DNA of 17,438 nt from Geodermatophilaceae bacterium (GTDB lineage: Bacteria > Actinomycetota > Actinomycetes > Mycobacteriales > Geodermatophilaceae), in contig JACCQS010000042.1 of assembly GCA_013814015.1 (NCBI GenBank), positions 1 through 17,438 of the forward strand. The letters are read 5' to 3'. Below are positions 1-7,356 of the stretch, piece after piece. The translations under genes and the position numbers were made by a program. The notes beneath the pieces were generated by a model. It ran no database searches, was not told the DNA's origin, and saw nothing but the letters and a program-made list of their open reading frames with translations. Position 1 is the first letter of the stretch. Every line of letters starts with the position of its first letter.

Positions 1-991
1 CGTTGATCCCGACACCGAGGGTGTCCGTGCCGCAGATGACCTTCAGCAGGCCGGCTTGGGCCAGCACCTCCACCAGGCGCCGGTACTTCGGCAGCATCCC
101 CGCGTGGTGTACGCCGATCCCGTGCCGGACCAGCCGGGACAGGGTCTTGCCGAAACCAGCGGTGAACCGGAACGCGCCGATCAGGTCGGCGATCGCGTCT
201 TTCTCCGCGCGGGTGCAGACGTTGATGCTCATCAGCGCTTGAGCGCGTTCGATCGCGCCTGCCTGGCTGAAATGCACGATGTAGATCGGCGCCTGCTGGG
301 TGCTCAGCAGTTCCTCGGTGGTCTCGTGGATGGGCGTGGTCACGTAGTGGTGAAACAGCGGAACCGGCCGGTCGGCCGAGGCGACGACAGCGGTATCCCT
401 GCCGGTACGGCGAACCAGGTCGTCGCGAAATCTACTGACGTCACCGAGGGTCGCCGACATCAGCAGGAATTGGGCACCCGGCAGCTCGAGCAGCGGAACC
501 TGCCATGCCCAGCCGCGTTCCTGATCGGCGTAGAAGTGAAATTCGTCCATGACGACCTGGCCGACGTCGGCCGCCGCGCCCTCCCGCAAGGCGATGTTGG
601 CCAAGATCTCCGCCGTGCAGCAGAGAATCGGGGCATCGGGGTTGACGCTGGCATCACCGGTGGACATGCCGACGTTGTCGGCGCCGAAGACGGCCACCAG
701 AGCGAAGAACTTCTCCGAGACCAGAGCCTTGATCGGAGCGGTGTAGTAGCTGCGTCTGCCCTGCGCCAATGCCGCGAAGTGAGCGCCCATCGCGACCAGG
801 CTCTTTCCCGATCCGGTCGGCGTGGAAAGGATGACGTTGGATCCGCTGACCAACTCGATCAGTGCTTCGGTCTGCGCCGGGTACAGAGCCAATCCCTGGT
901 CATCGCACCAGCCGGAGAACGCCTCGAAAAGTGTGTCCGGATCGGTTGATCCCTGATCAGCGGTTCGCGGTACCCGCTCGAGCAGTGTCAT
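1..991 (-). CDS. DEAD/DEAH-box superfamily 2 helicase (DUF3516 type), C-terminal part outside the window
   Basis: This is the N-terminal 330 residues of an ATP-dependent nucleic-acid helicase; the gene runs off the left edge. It starts at ATG 991. Visible motifs are a Q-motif-like LYPAQTEAL (residues 37-45), Walker A TPTGSGKS (57-64), motif Ia APIKAL (85-90), Walker B VVMDEFH (146-152), motif III MSAT (178-181), and near the cut HHAGM and GTDTLGVGIN, which are Ski2-like motifs V and neighbours. From memory, the N-terminus matches the actinobacterial helicases of about 840 residues that end in a DUF3516 domain, but that domain lies outside the window. A purine-rich AGGCGGA sits 6-7 bases before the start. 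It is 19 bases downstream of def on the same strand, so co-transcription is likely. The substrate (RNA or DNA) cannot be told from sequence. HelY-type helicases are the nearest alternative. Confidence 0.88.
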   Translation of the reverse strand, partial: MTLLERVPRTADQGSTDPDTLFEAFSGWCDDQGLALYPAQTEALIELVSGSNVILSTPTGSGKSLVAMGAHFAALAQGRRSYYTAPIKALVSEKFFALVAVFGADNVGMSTGDASVNPDAPILCCTAEILANIALREGAAADVGQVVMDEFHFYADQERGWAWQVPLLELPGAQFLLMSATLGDVSRFRDDLVRRTGRDTAVVASADRPVPLFHHYVTTPIHETTEELLSTQQAPIYIVHFSQAGAIERAQALMSINVCTRAEKDAIADLIGAFRFTAGFGKTLSRLVRHGIGVHHAGMLPKYRRLVEVLAQAGLLKVICGTDTLGVGIN

Positions 992-1010
992 TTCTGATCC
1001 GCCTGGCGAC

Positions 1011-1574
1011 TCAGCGCAACGCTCTCGCGCCACCGAACGCGAATGGTCCGTGTGGACTGACCTTGACCGCTGGCACATGCTCGCCGTTCCACTCCGCCGC
1101 GCGAATCGCCCGCAGGGCGGTCCGGCGAGTTTCGGTGTCCAACCGGTCGAGAAACAGGACCCCGTCGAGGTGGTCGGTCTCATGCTGTACGCACCGGGCC
1201 ATCAGCTCGCTACCCTCGATGCTGATCGGCTCGCCGTGCATGTTCATCCCCTTGGCCACGACATGCAGGTGCCGCTTGCAGTCGAAGTACAGGCCGGGGA
1301 TGGACAGGCAGCCCTCCTCTCCGTCCTGTTCCTCGTCGCCGATCAGGTCGACGACCGGATTGATCAGATGGCCGATCTCGTCGTCGACGTGATAGCTGAA
1401 CACGCGCAGGCTGACGCCCAGTTGCGGCGCGGCGAGACCCGCCCCGGCTGCGTCGAGCATCGTGTCGGTGAGGTCCTTGACCAGCCGGCGCAGTTCCTTG
1501 TCGTAGCTGGTCACCGGGTCCGCGGGCGTACGCAGTACCGGGTCACCGAAGAGCCGGATCGGGGTCACGCTCAC
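1011..1574 (-). CDS. def: Peptide deformylase
   Basis: This metalloenzyme removes the formyl group from the N-terminal methionine of new proteins at the ribosome exit. All three family motifs are present: GAGLAAPQ (residues 44-51), EEGCLS (86-91, Cys89 as metal ligand) and HETDH (131-135, two His ligands and catalytic Glu132). The chosen start, GTG at 1574, gives 187 residues, close to the family norm. An in-frame GTG at 1619 would add 15 unlikely residues, and GTG at 1568 is an alternative. The choice is supported by TACAAT ending exactly six bases before 1574, the pattern of a leaderless actinobacterial mRNA. priA lies 87 bases upstream and the helicase 19 bases downstream. The usual partner fmt (methionyl-tRNA formyltransferase), often near priA and def, is not between them here. 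Confidence 0.97.
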   Translation of the reverse strand: MSVTPIRLFGDPVLRTPADPVTSYDKELRRLVKDLTDTMLDAAGAGLAAPQLGVSLRVFSYHVDDEIGHLINPVVDLIGDEEQDGEEGCLSIPGLYFDCKRHLHVVAKGMNMHGEPISIEGSELMARCVQHETDHLDGVLFLDRLDTETRRTALRAIRAAEWNGEHVPAVKVSPHGPFAFGGARALR

Positions 1575-1580
1575 GCGCCG

Positions 1581-1586
1581 ATTGTA
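1581..1586 (-). promoter_or_regulatory. Predicted -10 box of a leaderless def transcript
   Basis: On the minus strand the sequence reads TACAAT, then CGGCGC, then the GTG start of def. It matches the actinobacterial -10 consensus TANNNT and differs from TATAAT at one base. With the box covering -12 to -7, transcription would begin at the first base of the GTG, so the mRNA would have no leader. No TTGACA-like -35 element is visible 16-18 bases upstream, which is common for such promoters. No Shine-Dalgarno sequence precedes the GTG, which fits a leaderless start. Confidence 0.5.
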
Positions 1587-1661
1587 AGGACCGGGCAGTG
1601 CTGGCGGTGCCTTGCCCACGCAATCAGCCAGCTGCTTGGCCCCGAAAAGGATCGACTGCCG

Positions 1662-3698
1662 TCAGCCGATGTCGACCGGGTCCAGCTGGACGCGCACGTG
1701 CTCGGTCGCCTTGGCAGCCGATCGCAGCGCTTGTCCGGCGTGCAATGCCTTGGCCAGGGCAGCTCCGTCAGCGCGCGATGCTCGAATCAAATAGCGCACC
1801 AGAGTCTCGGCTGGTCCCTCGGCACCGGCCGCAACAATCCCACCCTGTGGCCCGGGATATTCGTCGACCACGGGCACCGGCCCGAGCACCTCAGCCGAGG
1901 CCGGCAACACCAACGAAGCCAGCAACTGCTCGGCAGCCTGCGCCGTCGCCGTGAGCGTTGCCAGCCGTACGGCCGGCGGAAAGCCGAGTTCGCGTCGTTC
2001 GGCCAATTCCCGAGCGGCCAGACCGGCCGGATCCCAGCGGATCAAGGCCTGTACGACCGGATGCCCGCTGTCGGCCATCACGATGACCTGACCACCCTCG
2101 CTGGCGGAGCGGACCAAACTCGCCGCGCCCAGCCAGCGACGCATCGTCTCCTCCCCCGCACGCAGATCCGCACGACCGAGCAGCGCCCAGCTGTCCAGCA
2201 GCAGCGCCGCGCCGTACCCGCCCTCGGGAATCGGCTCCGCGCCGGGGGTGGCCACAACCAGCGCCGGCCCTTTCCCGACCGAGGCCAGCACCCCCGCAGC
2301 AGCCGTTCGGCCGGAGTTGCGGATCGGCACCCCGGGAAAGGCACGGCCGAGTTCCTCCGACGTCCGGCCCGCGCCGGACACCGCCACCCGGAGTCGCCGG
2401 GCGCCACACACCGGACAAGCCCACGCCGTGGCAGGTCTGGCACACCAGCGGCAGGAGGCGGCCGCTGACGCCGCGGCCGCCTGACCCAGTGGACCCGCGC
2501 AGTGCCGGCAACGGGCCGGGGTACGGCAGCGGTCGCAGGCCAGGCTCGGGACGTACCCACGTCGTGGCACCTGCACCAACACCGGTGCCTGCGCGGCCAA
2601 GGTCTCCCGGACCACCCGAAGTGCCAGACTCGGTAATCGTGCAGAGCGAGCAGCCGGGTCGCGGGACTGCTCGACGTCATCGCCGGAGGCCTGGATCCGC
2701 GGAGCCGCTCGGCGTACCTCGTCGCGTTCGGCGGCGATCTCGTGCGCCCAACCTGACTCGATGAGCACGTCCGCTTCGGTGCTGCGCGACCAACCGGCGA
2801 TCAGGGCCGCGCAGTTTTCCAGATGGGCGCGCAACACCAGAACCTCACGCGCATGCGGATAGGGCGCCCGCAGCTCGGCGTGCAGGTCGTCGCCGTCGTC
2901 CCAGATCGCGACCAGCCCCAGATCGGCCACCGGAGCGAAGGCCGCCGCTCGGGTACCGATCACGACGCGCACGCTGCCCCGACGTACGGCCAGGAATCGG
3001 CGGTAGCGCTCCTCCGGCTTGAGGTCGGCGGTCAGAACGGTATGCGTAGGGCTGCTGCCGGTCCCGGTGAGGTCCGAGAGGGCGGAGTCCAGTCGATCGA
3101 CATCTCGCGCGTCGGGCAGCACGAGCAGTGCACCACGACCGGCTGCGGTTGCAGTGACTGCGGCCTCGGCCAGCCGCACCGGCCAGTCCTCACCCGGGCG
3201 CACGGTCCAGACCGCCCGGGCCGGTCGCCCCTCGGCGACGGCATCCAGGTAGGAACCGCCGTGCGGGTAGCGCCGCCACTGAGATGCGGCTGGTCGCCCG
3301 GTTGGCGGGGCAGGCTCGCCGGCCGGCAGCTGTTCCGGTCGCGCCCGACGTGGTGGAACGGCCAGCCGGAGTACGTCGGACAGCGTCCCGGCGTACCGGT
3401 CGGCGACCGTACGGGCCAGGCGTGCCACGGCCGGCGAGAGAACGGGCTCGACAGAACTGAGCTTGACCAGGGGCGCCAGTGCGCCGCTGTGATCGGAGGA
3501 GGCGACGCGATCGATGACGTAGCCGTCGAGCAGCCGACCGGCGAAGCGCACCCGCACCCGGCAGCCGACGGCGGCCAGCTCCAGGAACTCATCCGGGATC
3601 AGGTAGTCGAAGAGCCGGTCAAGGTGGGTCAACGGCGAATCGACGCACACCCGAGCGACCCTCAGATCACCGAACTCAGCTCTGCCGGGGGCGGTCAC
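1662..3698 (-). CDS. priA: Primosomal protein N' (PriA), actinobacterial type without helicase motifs
   Basis: This 678-residue protein is the actinobacterial form of the replication restart factor PriA, which recognises stalled forks and recruits the replisome. The N-terminal DNA-binding part is clear (ARVCVDSPLTHLDRLFDYL, residues 15-33). The paired zinc site in the centre has eight cysteines: C388, C391, C397, C400, C416, C419, C428 and C431. The ATPase motifs are lost. RPGEDWPVRL (167-176) stands where Walker A should be, and IWDDGDDLH (265-273) where DEEH should be. Database notes on mycobacterial PriA, as I recall them, also say no helicase domain is detectable, so this is a lineage trait and not decay. 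The start is GTG 3698, with a weak ribosome-binding site, 38 bases after metK. The role is therefore probably structural or DNA-binding, not unwinding. Confidence 0.93.
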   Translation of the reverse strand: MTAPGRAEFGDLRVARVCVDSPLTHLDRLFDYLIPDEFLELAAVGCRVRVRFAGRLLDGYVIDRVASSDHSGALAPLVKLSSVEPVLSPAVARLARTVADRYAGTLSDVLRLAVPPRRARPEQLPAGEPAPPTGRPAASQWRRYPHGGSYLDAVAEGRPARAVWTVRPGEDWPVRLAEAAVTATAAGRGALLVLPDARDVDRLDSALSDLTGTGSSPTHTVLTADLKPEERYRRFLAVRRGSVRVVIGTRAAAFAPVADLGLVAIWDDGDDLHAELRAPYPHAREVLVLRAHLENCAALIAGWSRSTEADVLIESGWAHEIAAERDEVRRAAPRIQASGDDVEQSRDPAARSARLPSLALRVVRETLAAQAPVLVQVPRRGYVPSLACDRCRTPARCRHCAGPLGQAAAASAAASCRWCARPATAWACPVCGARRLRVAVSGAGRTSEELGRAFPGVPIRNSGRTAAAGVLASVGKGPALVVATPGAEPIPEGGYGAALLLDSWALLGRADLRAGEETMRRWLGAASLVRSASEGGQVIVMADSGHPVVQALIRWDPAGLAARELAERRELGFPPAVRLATLTATAQAAEQLLASLVLPASAEVLGPVPVVDEYPGPQGGIVAAGAEGPAETLVRYLIRASRADGAALAKALHAGQALRSAAKATEHVRVQLDPVDIG

Positions 3699-3736
3699 GG
3701 AAGCAGTACACCCGGCGGTTGCGACAGCGAGGGGTG

Positions 3737-4981
3737 CTAGACGCCGACCGCGGCTCGCAGGGCGTCGATTCGAGGGGTCTGCTCCCAGGAGAAGCTTCCG
3801 TCCTCGCGACCGAAGTGACCGTAGGCGGCGGTCTGCCGGTAGATCGGACGAAGCAGGTCCAGGTCGCGGATGATCGCGCCGGGACGCAGATCGAAGACCG
3901 AGGTGATGGCCTCCTGCAGGGTGCCGTCGTCGACCTTGCCGGTCCCGAAGGTCTCCACGAACAGGCCCACCGGCGCTGCGGTACCGATGGCGTAGGCCAC
4001 CTGGACCTCGCAGCGCTGAGCCAGGCCGGCGGCCACGACATGCTTGGCCACCCAGCGCATCGCGTACGCGGCCGAGCGGTCGACCTTGGACGGATCCTTG
4101 CCGGAAAAGGCGCCGCCACCGTGCCGGGCCATGCCGCCGTAGGTGTCGACGATGATCTTGCGTCCGGTCAGGCCGGCATCTCCCATCGGGCCACCGATCA
4201 CGAACTTGCCGGTCGGGTTGACCAGTAGCCGATAGCCGTCGGTCGGCAGCCCGAGCGCGGCGAGTTCGGGCTCGACGACGTGTTCGGCGACGTCGGGGGT
4301 GAGCAGGTCCGCGATCGAGATGTCCTCGGCGTGCTGCGAACTCACAACGACGGTGTCAACCCGGACCGGCTTGTCGTCGACGTACTCGACGGTGACCTGG
4401 GTCTTGCCATCGGGACGGAGGTAGGGAACGGTGCCGTCCTTGCGGACAGCCGACAGCCGGCGGGCCAGCCGGTGGGCCAACGCGATGGGCAGTGGCATGA
4501 GTTCCGGAGTCTCGTCGGAGGCGTAGCCGAACATCAGCCCCTGGTCACCGGCTCCCTGCCGGGCGATGGCGTCCTCCTCGGCGGACTCCCCCGTATGCGT
4601 TTCGTGGGCTCGCGGCCCGGTGTCTCCTGACCCGTTGGTCCGCGTTTCATAAGCACGGTCAACACCTTGAGCGATGTCGGGCGACTGGGCGCCGATGGAC
4701 ACGCTCACCCCGCAACTCTCGCCGTCGAAGCCCTTCTTCGAGGAGTCGTACCCGATGTCGAGAATGGTCTGACGGACCAGCTTCGGGATTTCCACGTACG
4801 CGGAGGTGGTCACCTCGCCGGCGATGTGTACCAGCCCGGTGGTCACCATGGTCTCCACAGCTACCCGGCTGGCCCGGTCCTGAGCCAGCAGGGCATCCAG
4901 GATGGTGTCCGAGATCTGGTCGGCGATCTTGTCCGGATGTCCCTCGGTGACGGACTCGGAGGTGAACAGGCGGCGTGACAC
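3737..4981 (-). CDS. metK: S-adenosylmethionine synthetase
   Basis: This cytoplasmic enzyme makes S-adenosylmethionine from methionine and ATP. Family signatures are GHPDKIADQISD (residues 14-25), GAGDQG (143-148) and a GGGAFSGKDPSKVDRS block. The start is GTG 4981, preceded at eight bases by GGGAG (4990-4994 on the minus strand). The protein has 414 residues against 403 in M. tuberculosis as I recall it. The extra length sits at residues 110-141, just before GAGDQG, where two similar stretches begin AYETRT (110-115) and AHETHT (125-130), like a small tandem duplication. The gene lies 123 bases after coaBC and 38 bases before priA on the same strand. The upstream gap has repeats and a palindrome but no SAM riboswitch that I can recognise. 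Confidence 0.98.
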   Translation of the reverse strand: MSRRLFTSESVTEGHPDKIADQISDTILDALLAQDRASRVAVETMVTTGLVHIAGEVTTSAYVEIPKLVRQTILDIGYDSSKKGFDGESCGVSVSIGAQSPDIAQGVDRAYETRTNGSGDTGPRAHETHTGESAEEDAIARQGAGDQGLMFGYASDETPELMPLPIALAHRLARRLSAVRKDGTVPYLRPDGKTQVTVEYVDDKPVRVDTVVVSSQHAEDISIADLLTPDVAEHVVEPELAALGLPTDGYRLLVNPTGKFVIGGPMGDAGLTGRKIIVDTYGGMARHGGGAFSGKDPSKVDRSAAYAMRWVAKHVVAAGLAQRCEVQVAYAIGTAAPVGLFVETFGTGKVDDGTLQEAITSVFDLRPGAIIRDLDLLRPIYRQTAAYGHFGREDGSFSWEQTPRIDALRAAVGV

Positions 4982-5104
4982 GTGAAGTTCTCCCAGCGGC
5001 TTGAGGTAGTAGGGGCTTGAGGTGGCGGCTCGACGTGGTGGCGCCGTGACCTCGGCACGCGGCCGCGTCGGGATGGGCCGGGGCTGCCTTGAGGTCGCTG
5101 CAGT
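4982..5104 (-). promoter_or_regulatory. metK upstream region with three direct repeats and a 12-bp palindrome
   Basis: The 123 bases between coaBC and metK are long for this otherwise tight run. On the plus strand the octamer CTTGAGGT occurs three times, at 5000-5007, 5016-5023 and 5088-5095. The first two copies share ten bases (GGCTTGAGGT, 16 bases apart). A perfect 12-bp palindrome, ACGCGGCCGCGT, lies at 5057-5068. GACCTC (5048-5053) and GAGGTC (5091-5096) could pair around it. The metK ribosome-binding sequence GGGAG is at 4990-4994. I could not find a convincing -10 box, and the SAM-I core is absent. The region could be a promoter with operators or a structured leader. Confidence 0.35.
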
Positions 5105-6334
5105 CTAGCGGGGATCGGATCCTTGATCGGGCAGCCGAGCACTCGCCATGTCCAACAGCCGCGCCGCCAGCAGCGCTTTCGGACCGCGAGCCACGATGGC
5201 CTGCTCGCCGTCGGCCGACAGGATCGTTGCTGCGTTGTCCGGCCGGTCGAAGGCGATCTCGGCGCCCACCTCGTTGACCACGAGCAGGTCGACACTCTTC
5301 GCGGCGAGCTTGGCTGCCCCGTGGTCGAGCACAGTCCCATTGGCGTCACCGGTCTCGGCCGCGAAACCGACGATGACCTGCCCCGGATGACGGTCGGCTA
5401 CCAGTTCGCGCAGGATGTCCGGATTCCGGGTCAGGGCGACCGGCTCCGGATCGCTGGATCCCTTCTTGATCTTGCCGTCGCTGACAACCGTAGGGCGGAA
5501 GTCGGCCACGGCTGCGGCCATGACCACGATGTCGGCCCGCTTGGCCTCGCGCAGCATCTCGACCCGCAACTGCTCGGCCGTCGACACTGCGATTCGCCTG
5601 GCCCCTGCCGGAGCGGGCGCGTCCACGTTGGCAGTAACCAGGGTCACCTCGGCACCGCGTGCGGCGGCGACCCGGGCCAGGGCAAGGCCCTGCTTCCCGC
5701 TGGAGCGATTGCCCAGGAACCGGACCGGGTCCACGGGTTCGCGGGTGCCGCCGGCACTGATCAGCACCCGGCGGCCCAGGAGGTCGGGTCGAAGGGCCCC
5801 GGGTCCCGCCCGGAGGACGAGTTCGGCGAGATCGGCGATCTCTTCGGGTTCCAGGAGCCGTCCCGGGCCGGTGTCGGCTCCGGTCAACCGCCCGTGGGCG
5901 GGTGGAATGACCAGGACGCCACGCTCACGGAGGCTGGCGACGTTGGCCACGGTGGCCGGGTGCTCCCACATCTCGGTATGCATCGCCGGGGCCAGCAGGA
6001 CCGGGCAGCGGGCCACCAGCATGGTGGCGGCCAGCAGGTCGTCGGCCCTTCCATGGACCGTCCGGGCGAGCAGGTCGGCGGTGGCCGGTGCGACCAGGAT
6101 CAGGTCGGCTTCCTGCCCGATCCGGACGTGGGCAACCTGGTCGACGTCGTCGAAGACCTCGGTGCTGATCGGAGAATGCGAGAGCGCCTCGAAGGTAGCC
6201 GCGCCGACGAAGCGCAGCGCGCTGGCCGTAGGTAGCACCCGGACGTCATGTCCTGCCTCGGTCAGCAGTCGCAGTAAGAATACCGACTTGTACGCCGCGA
6301 TGCCGCCGGCCACTCCGAGGACGACACGGGCCAT
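5105..6334 (-). CDS. coaBC: Bifunctional phosphopantothenoylcysteine decarboxylase / phosphopantothenate-cysteine ligase
   Basis: This fused enzyme carries out two steps of coenzyme A synthesis: it joins cysteine to 4'-phosphopantothenate, then decarboxylates the product to 4'-phosphopantetheine. The N-terminal FMN-dependent CoaC half shows GVAGGIAAYKS (residues 7-17), the DQVAHVRIG stretch with the likely active-site His (about 69), and PAMHTEMW (116-123). The C-terminal CoaB half shows LISAGGTREPVDPVRFLGNR, SSGKQG and the KIKKGSS loop. The canonical PxMNxxMW Asn is His here and the flap before GPGRL has no Cys; I recall both in mycobacterial CoaBC too. At 409 residues it is full length. The ATG at 6334 lies 12 bases after rpoZ, so the two are almost certainly co-transcribed. 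Confidence 0.97.
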   Translation of the reverse strand: MARVVLGVAGGIAAYKSVFLLRLLTEAGHDVRVLPTASALRFVGAATFEALSHSPISTEVFDDVDQVAHVRIGQEADLILVAPATADLLARTVHGRADDLLAATMLVARCPVLLAPAMHTEMWEHPATVANVASLRERGVLVIPPAHGRLTGADTGPGRLLEPEEIADLAELVLRAGPGALRPDLLGRRVLISAGGTREPVDPVRFLGNRSSGKQGLALARVAAARGAEVTLVTANVDAPAPAGARRIAVSTAEQLRVEMLREAKRADIVVMAAAVADFRPTVVSDGKIKKGSSDPEPVALTRNPDILRELVADRHPGQVIVGFAAETGDANGTVLDHGAAKLAAKSVDLLVVNEVGAEIAFDRPDNAATILSADGEQAIVARGPKALLAARLLDMASARLPDQGSDPR

Positions 6335-6346
6335 AGCGTGCTGTGC

Positions 6347-6610
6347 TTAGGCTTCGCCCTGCTCATGGACGAGCAGGTTTTCGTTGATCTCGCGCAGCGC
6401 GATCGAGAGCGGCTTCTCCTGGGGAGCGGTATCGACAAGGGGTCCCACGTACTCGAGGAGACCCTCACCCAGCTGGCTGTAGTAGGCGTTGATCTGACGG
6501 GCGCGCTTGGCCGCGAAGATCACCAGCCCGTACTTGGAGCTGGTCTTTTCCAGTAGTTCGTCGATCGGGGGATTCGTGATGCCTTCGGGAGCGGCGGCGA
6601 CACCGGACAC
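6347..6610 (-). CDS. rpoZ: DNA-directed RNA polymerase omega subunit
   Basis: Omega helps assemble RNA polymerase by holding the beta' subunit. The body of the protein is highly typical of actinobacteria: GITNPPIDELL near the N-terminus, then KYGLVIFAAKRARQIN and YYSQLGEGLLEYVGPL, and a C-terminal EKPLSIALREIN. The start chosen is GTG 6610, giving 87 residues beginning VSGVAAAPEG, the usual distance before the conserved block. The open frame continues upstream to 6748, but that part has no omega similarity and overlaps the hairpin at 6722-6750. The ribosome-binding site before 6610 is poor, so the start is less sure than the gene. It sits between gmk (182 bases upstream) and coaBC (12 bases downstream). 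Confidence 0.95.
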   Translation of the reverse strand: MSGVAAAPEGITNPPIDELLEKTSSKYGLVIFAAKRARQINAYYSQLGEGLLEYVGPLVDTAPQEKPLSIALREINENLLVHEQGEA

Positions 6611-6792
6611 TGTCGACCAATCTGTTCGGGGTTTCGGAGTGGCACTCGCGGCTGGTGGTTGCCGACGTGAGGTGCCGACGCGCAGAATGCCTCTCCAGAC
6701 TACCAACTCGAGGAACTTCACGTTTGGCACAAGGACGCCTGGTGCCAAACCATTGGGTTCAAGGGGTCCTTGAGTCCCATGGAATTGGTCGG
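6611..6792 (-). promoter_or_regulatory. Structured gmk-rpoZ intergenic region (two hairpins)
   Basis: This 182-base gap precedes rpoZ. On the minus strand, soon after the gmk stop, TCAAGG-ACC-CCTTGA (6773-6759) can form a 6-bp stem. It is followed by a 9-bp perfect stem, GTTTGGCAC ... GTGCCAAAC, with an 11-base loop (6750-6722). CAAGGAC of the first hairpin (6772-6766) is also complementary to GTCCTTG (6736-6730), which spans the loop and stem of the second hairpin, so the two folds compete. No T-tract follows either stem. A TAGTCT sequence (6702-6697) could be a -10 box for rpoZ but has no -35 partner. Possible roles are attenuation, partial termination, an RNA processing site or a DNA operator. 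Confidence 0.45.
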
Positions 6793-7356
6793 TCAGAGGA
6801 TCAGTTTGGCGAGTTCGTCGGCGACCCGGTCCACGTCGTCGTTGACCAGGACGACGTCGAACTCCGCTGCGGCCTCCATCTCCTCACGTGCCTTGGCCAG
6901 TCGTCTGGCCACCTGCTCGTCGGAATCCGATCCGCGCCCGTTCAGTCGTCGGACCAGTTCCTCCCAGGTCGGCGGTGCCAGAAAGACCAACTGGGTGTCG
7001 CGCAACTCTCGCCGGATCTGTCGCGCCCCGTCGAGGTCGATCTCCAGTAACGCCGGCCGCCCCGAGGCCAACATCTCCTCCACCGGCACTCTGGGTGTGC
7101 CGTACCGCCGACCCGTGTAGTCCGCCCATTCCAGCAGTTCTCCGCGGGCGATCAGGTCGTCGAAATCCAGGCCGTCGATGAAGGAATAGGTCTGACCCGG
7201 GATCTCCCCCCGGCGCGCTGATCTGGTGGTCACCGACACCGAGACCCAGATCTCGGGGTACGTGCGGCGTACGGCCTGGATGACTGTTCCCTTGCCAACC
7301 CCGGAGGGGCCGGACAGAACGGTCAGGCGGCCTGGAGTCTGCCCGGCGGCGCTCAC
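6793..7356 (-). CDS. gmk: Guanylate kinase
   Basis: Guanylate kinase phosphorylates GMP to GDP with ATP in the cytoplasm and is essential for GTP supply. The P-loop GPSGVGKG is at residues 16-23. The GMP-binding region has SVTTRSARRGE and the Tyr-containing GQTYSFI, followed by LLEWADYTGRRYGTP and the LLEIDLDGARQIR motif. At 187 residues the length is normal. The start is GTG 7356, which overlaps the mihF stop by four bases (GTGA), a clear sign of translational coupling. The pairing of mihF and gmk is a fixed feature of actinobacterial genomes. Confidence 0.98.
   Translation of the reverse strand: MSAAGQTPGRLTVLSGPSGVGKGTVIQAVRRTYPEIWVSVSVTTRSARRGEIPGQTYSFIDGLDFDDLIARGELLEWADYTGRRYGTPRVPVEEMLASGRPALLEIDLDGARQIRRELRDTQLVFLAPPTWEELVRRLNGRGSDSDEQVARRLAKAREEMEAAAEFDVVLVNDDVDRVADELAKLIL

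Noticed and set aside
1050..2468. 472-codon open frame on the plus strand opposite def and priA
   Set aside because: The opposite strand codes for clear PDF and PriA motifs; the plus-strand product has no recognisable domain and is the usual antisense artefact of high-GC codon bias.
4982..5104. SAM riboswitch before metK
   Set aside because: I could not trace the SAM-I core or any other known SAM aptamer; only repeats and a palindrome are visible. A covariance-model search would settle this.
6697..6702. TAGTCT as the rpoZ promoter
   Set aside because: It fits TANNNT, but there is no -35 partner and no start at leaderless distance; kept only as a possibility in the intergenic entry.
6611..6748. 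N-terminal extension of rpoZ up to 6748
   Set aside because: The added 46 residues have no omega similarity and would be translated through the 9-bp hairpin stem; GTG 6610 gives the normal length.
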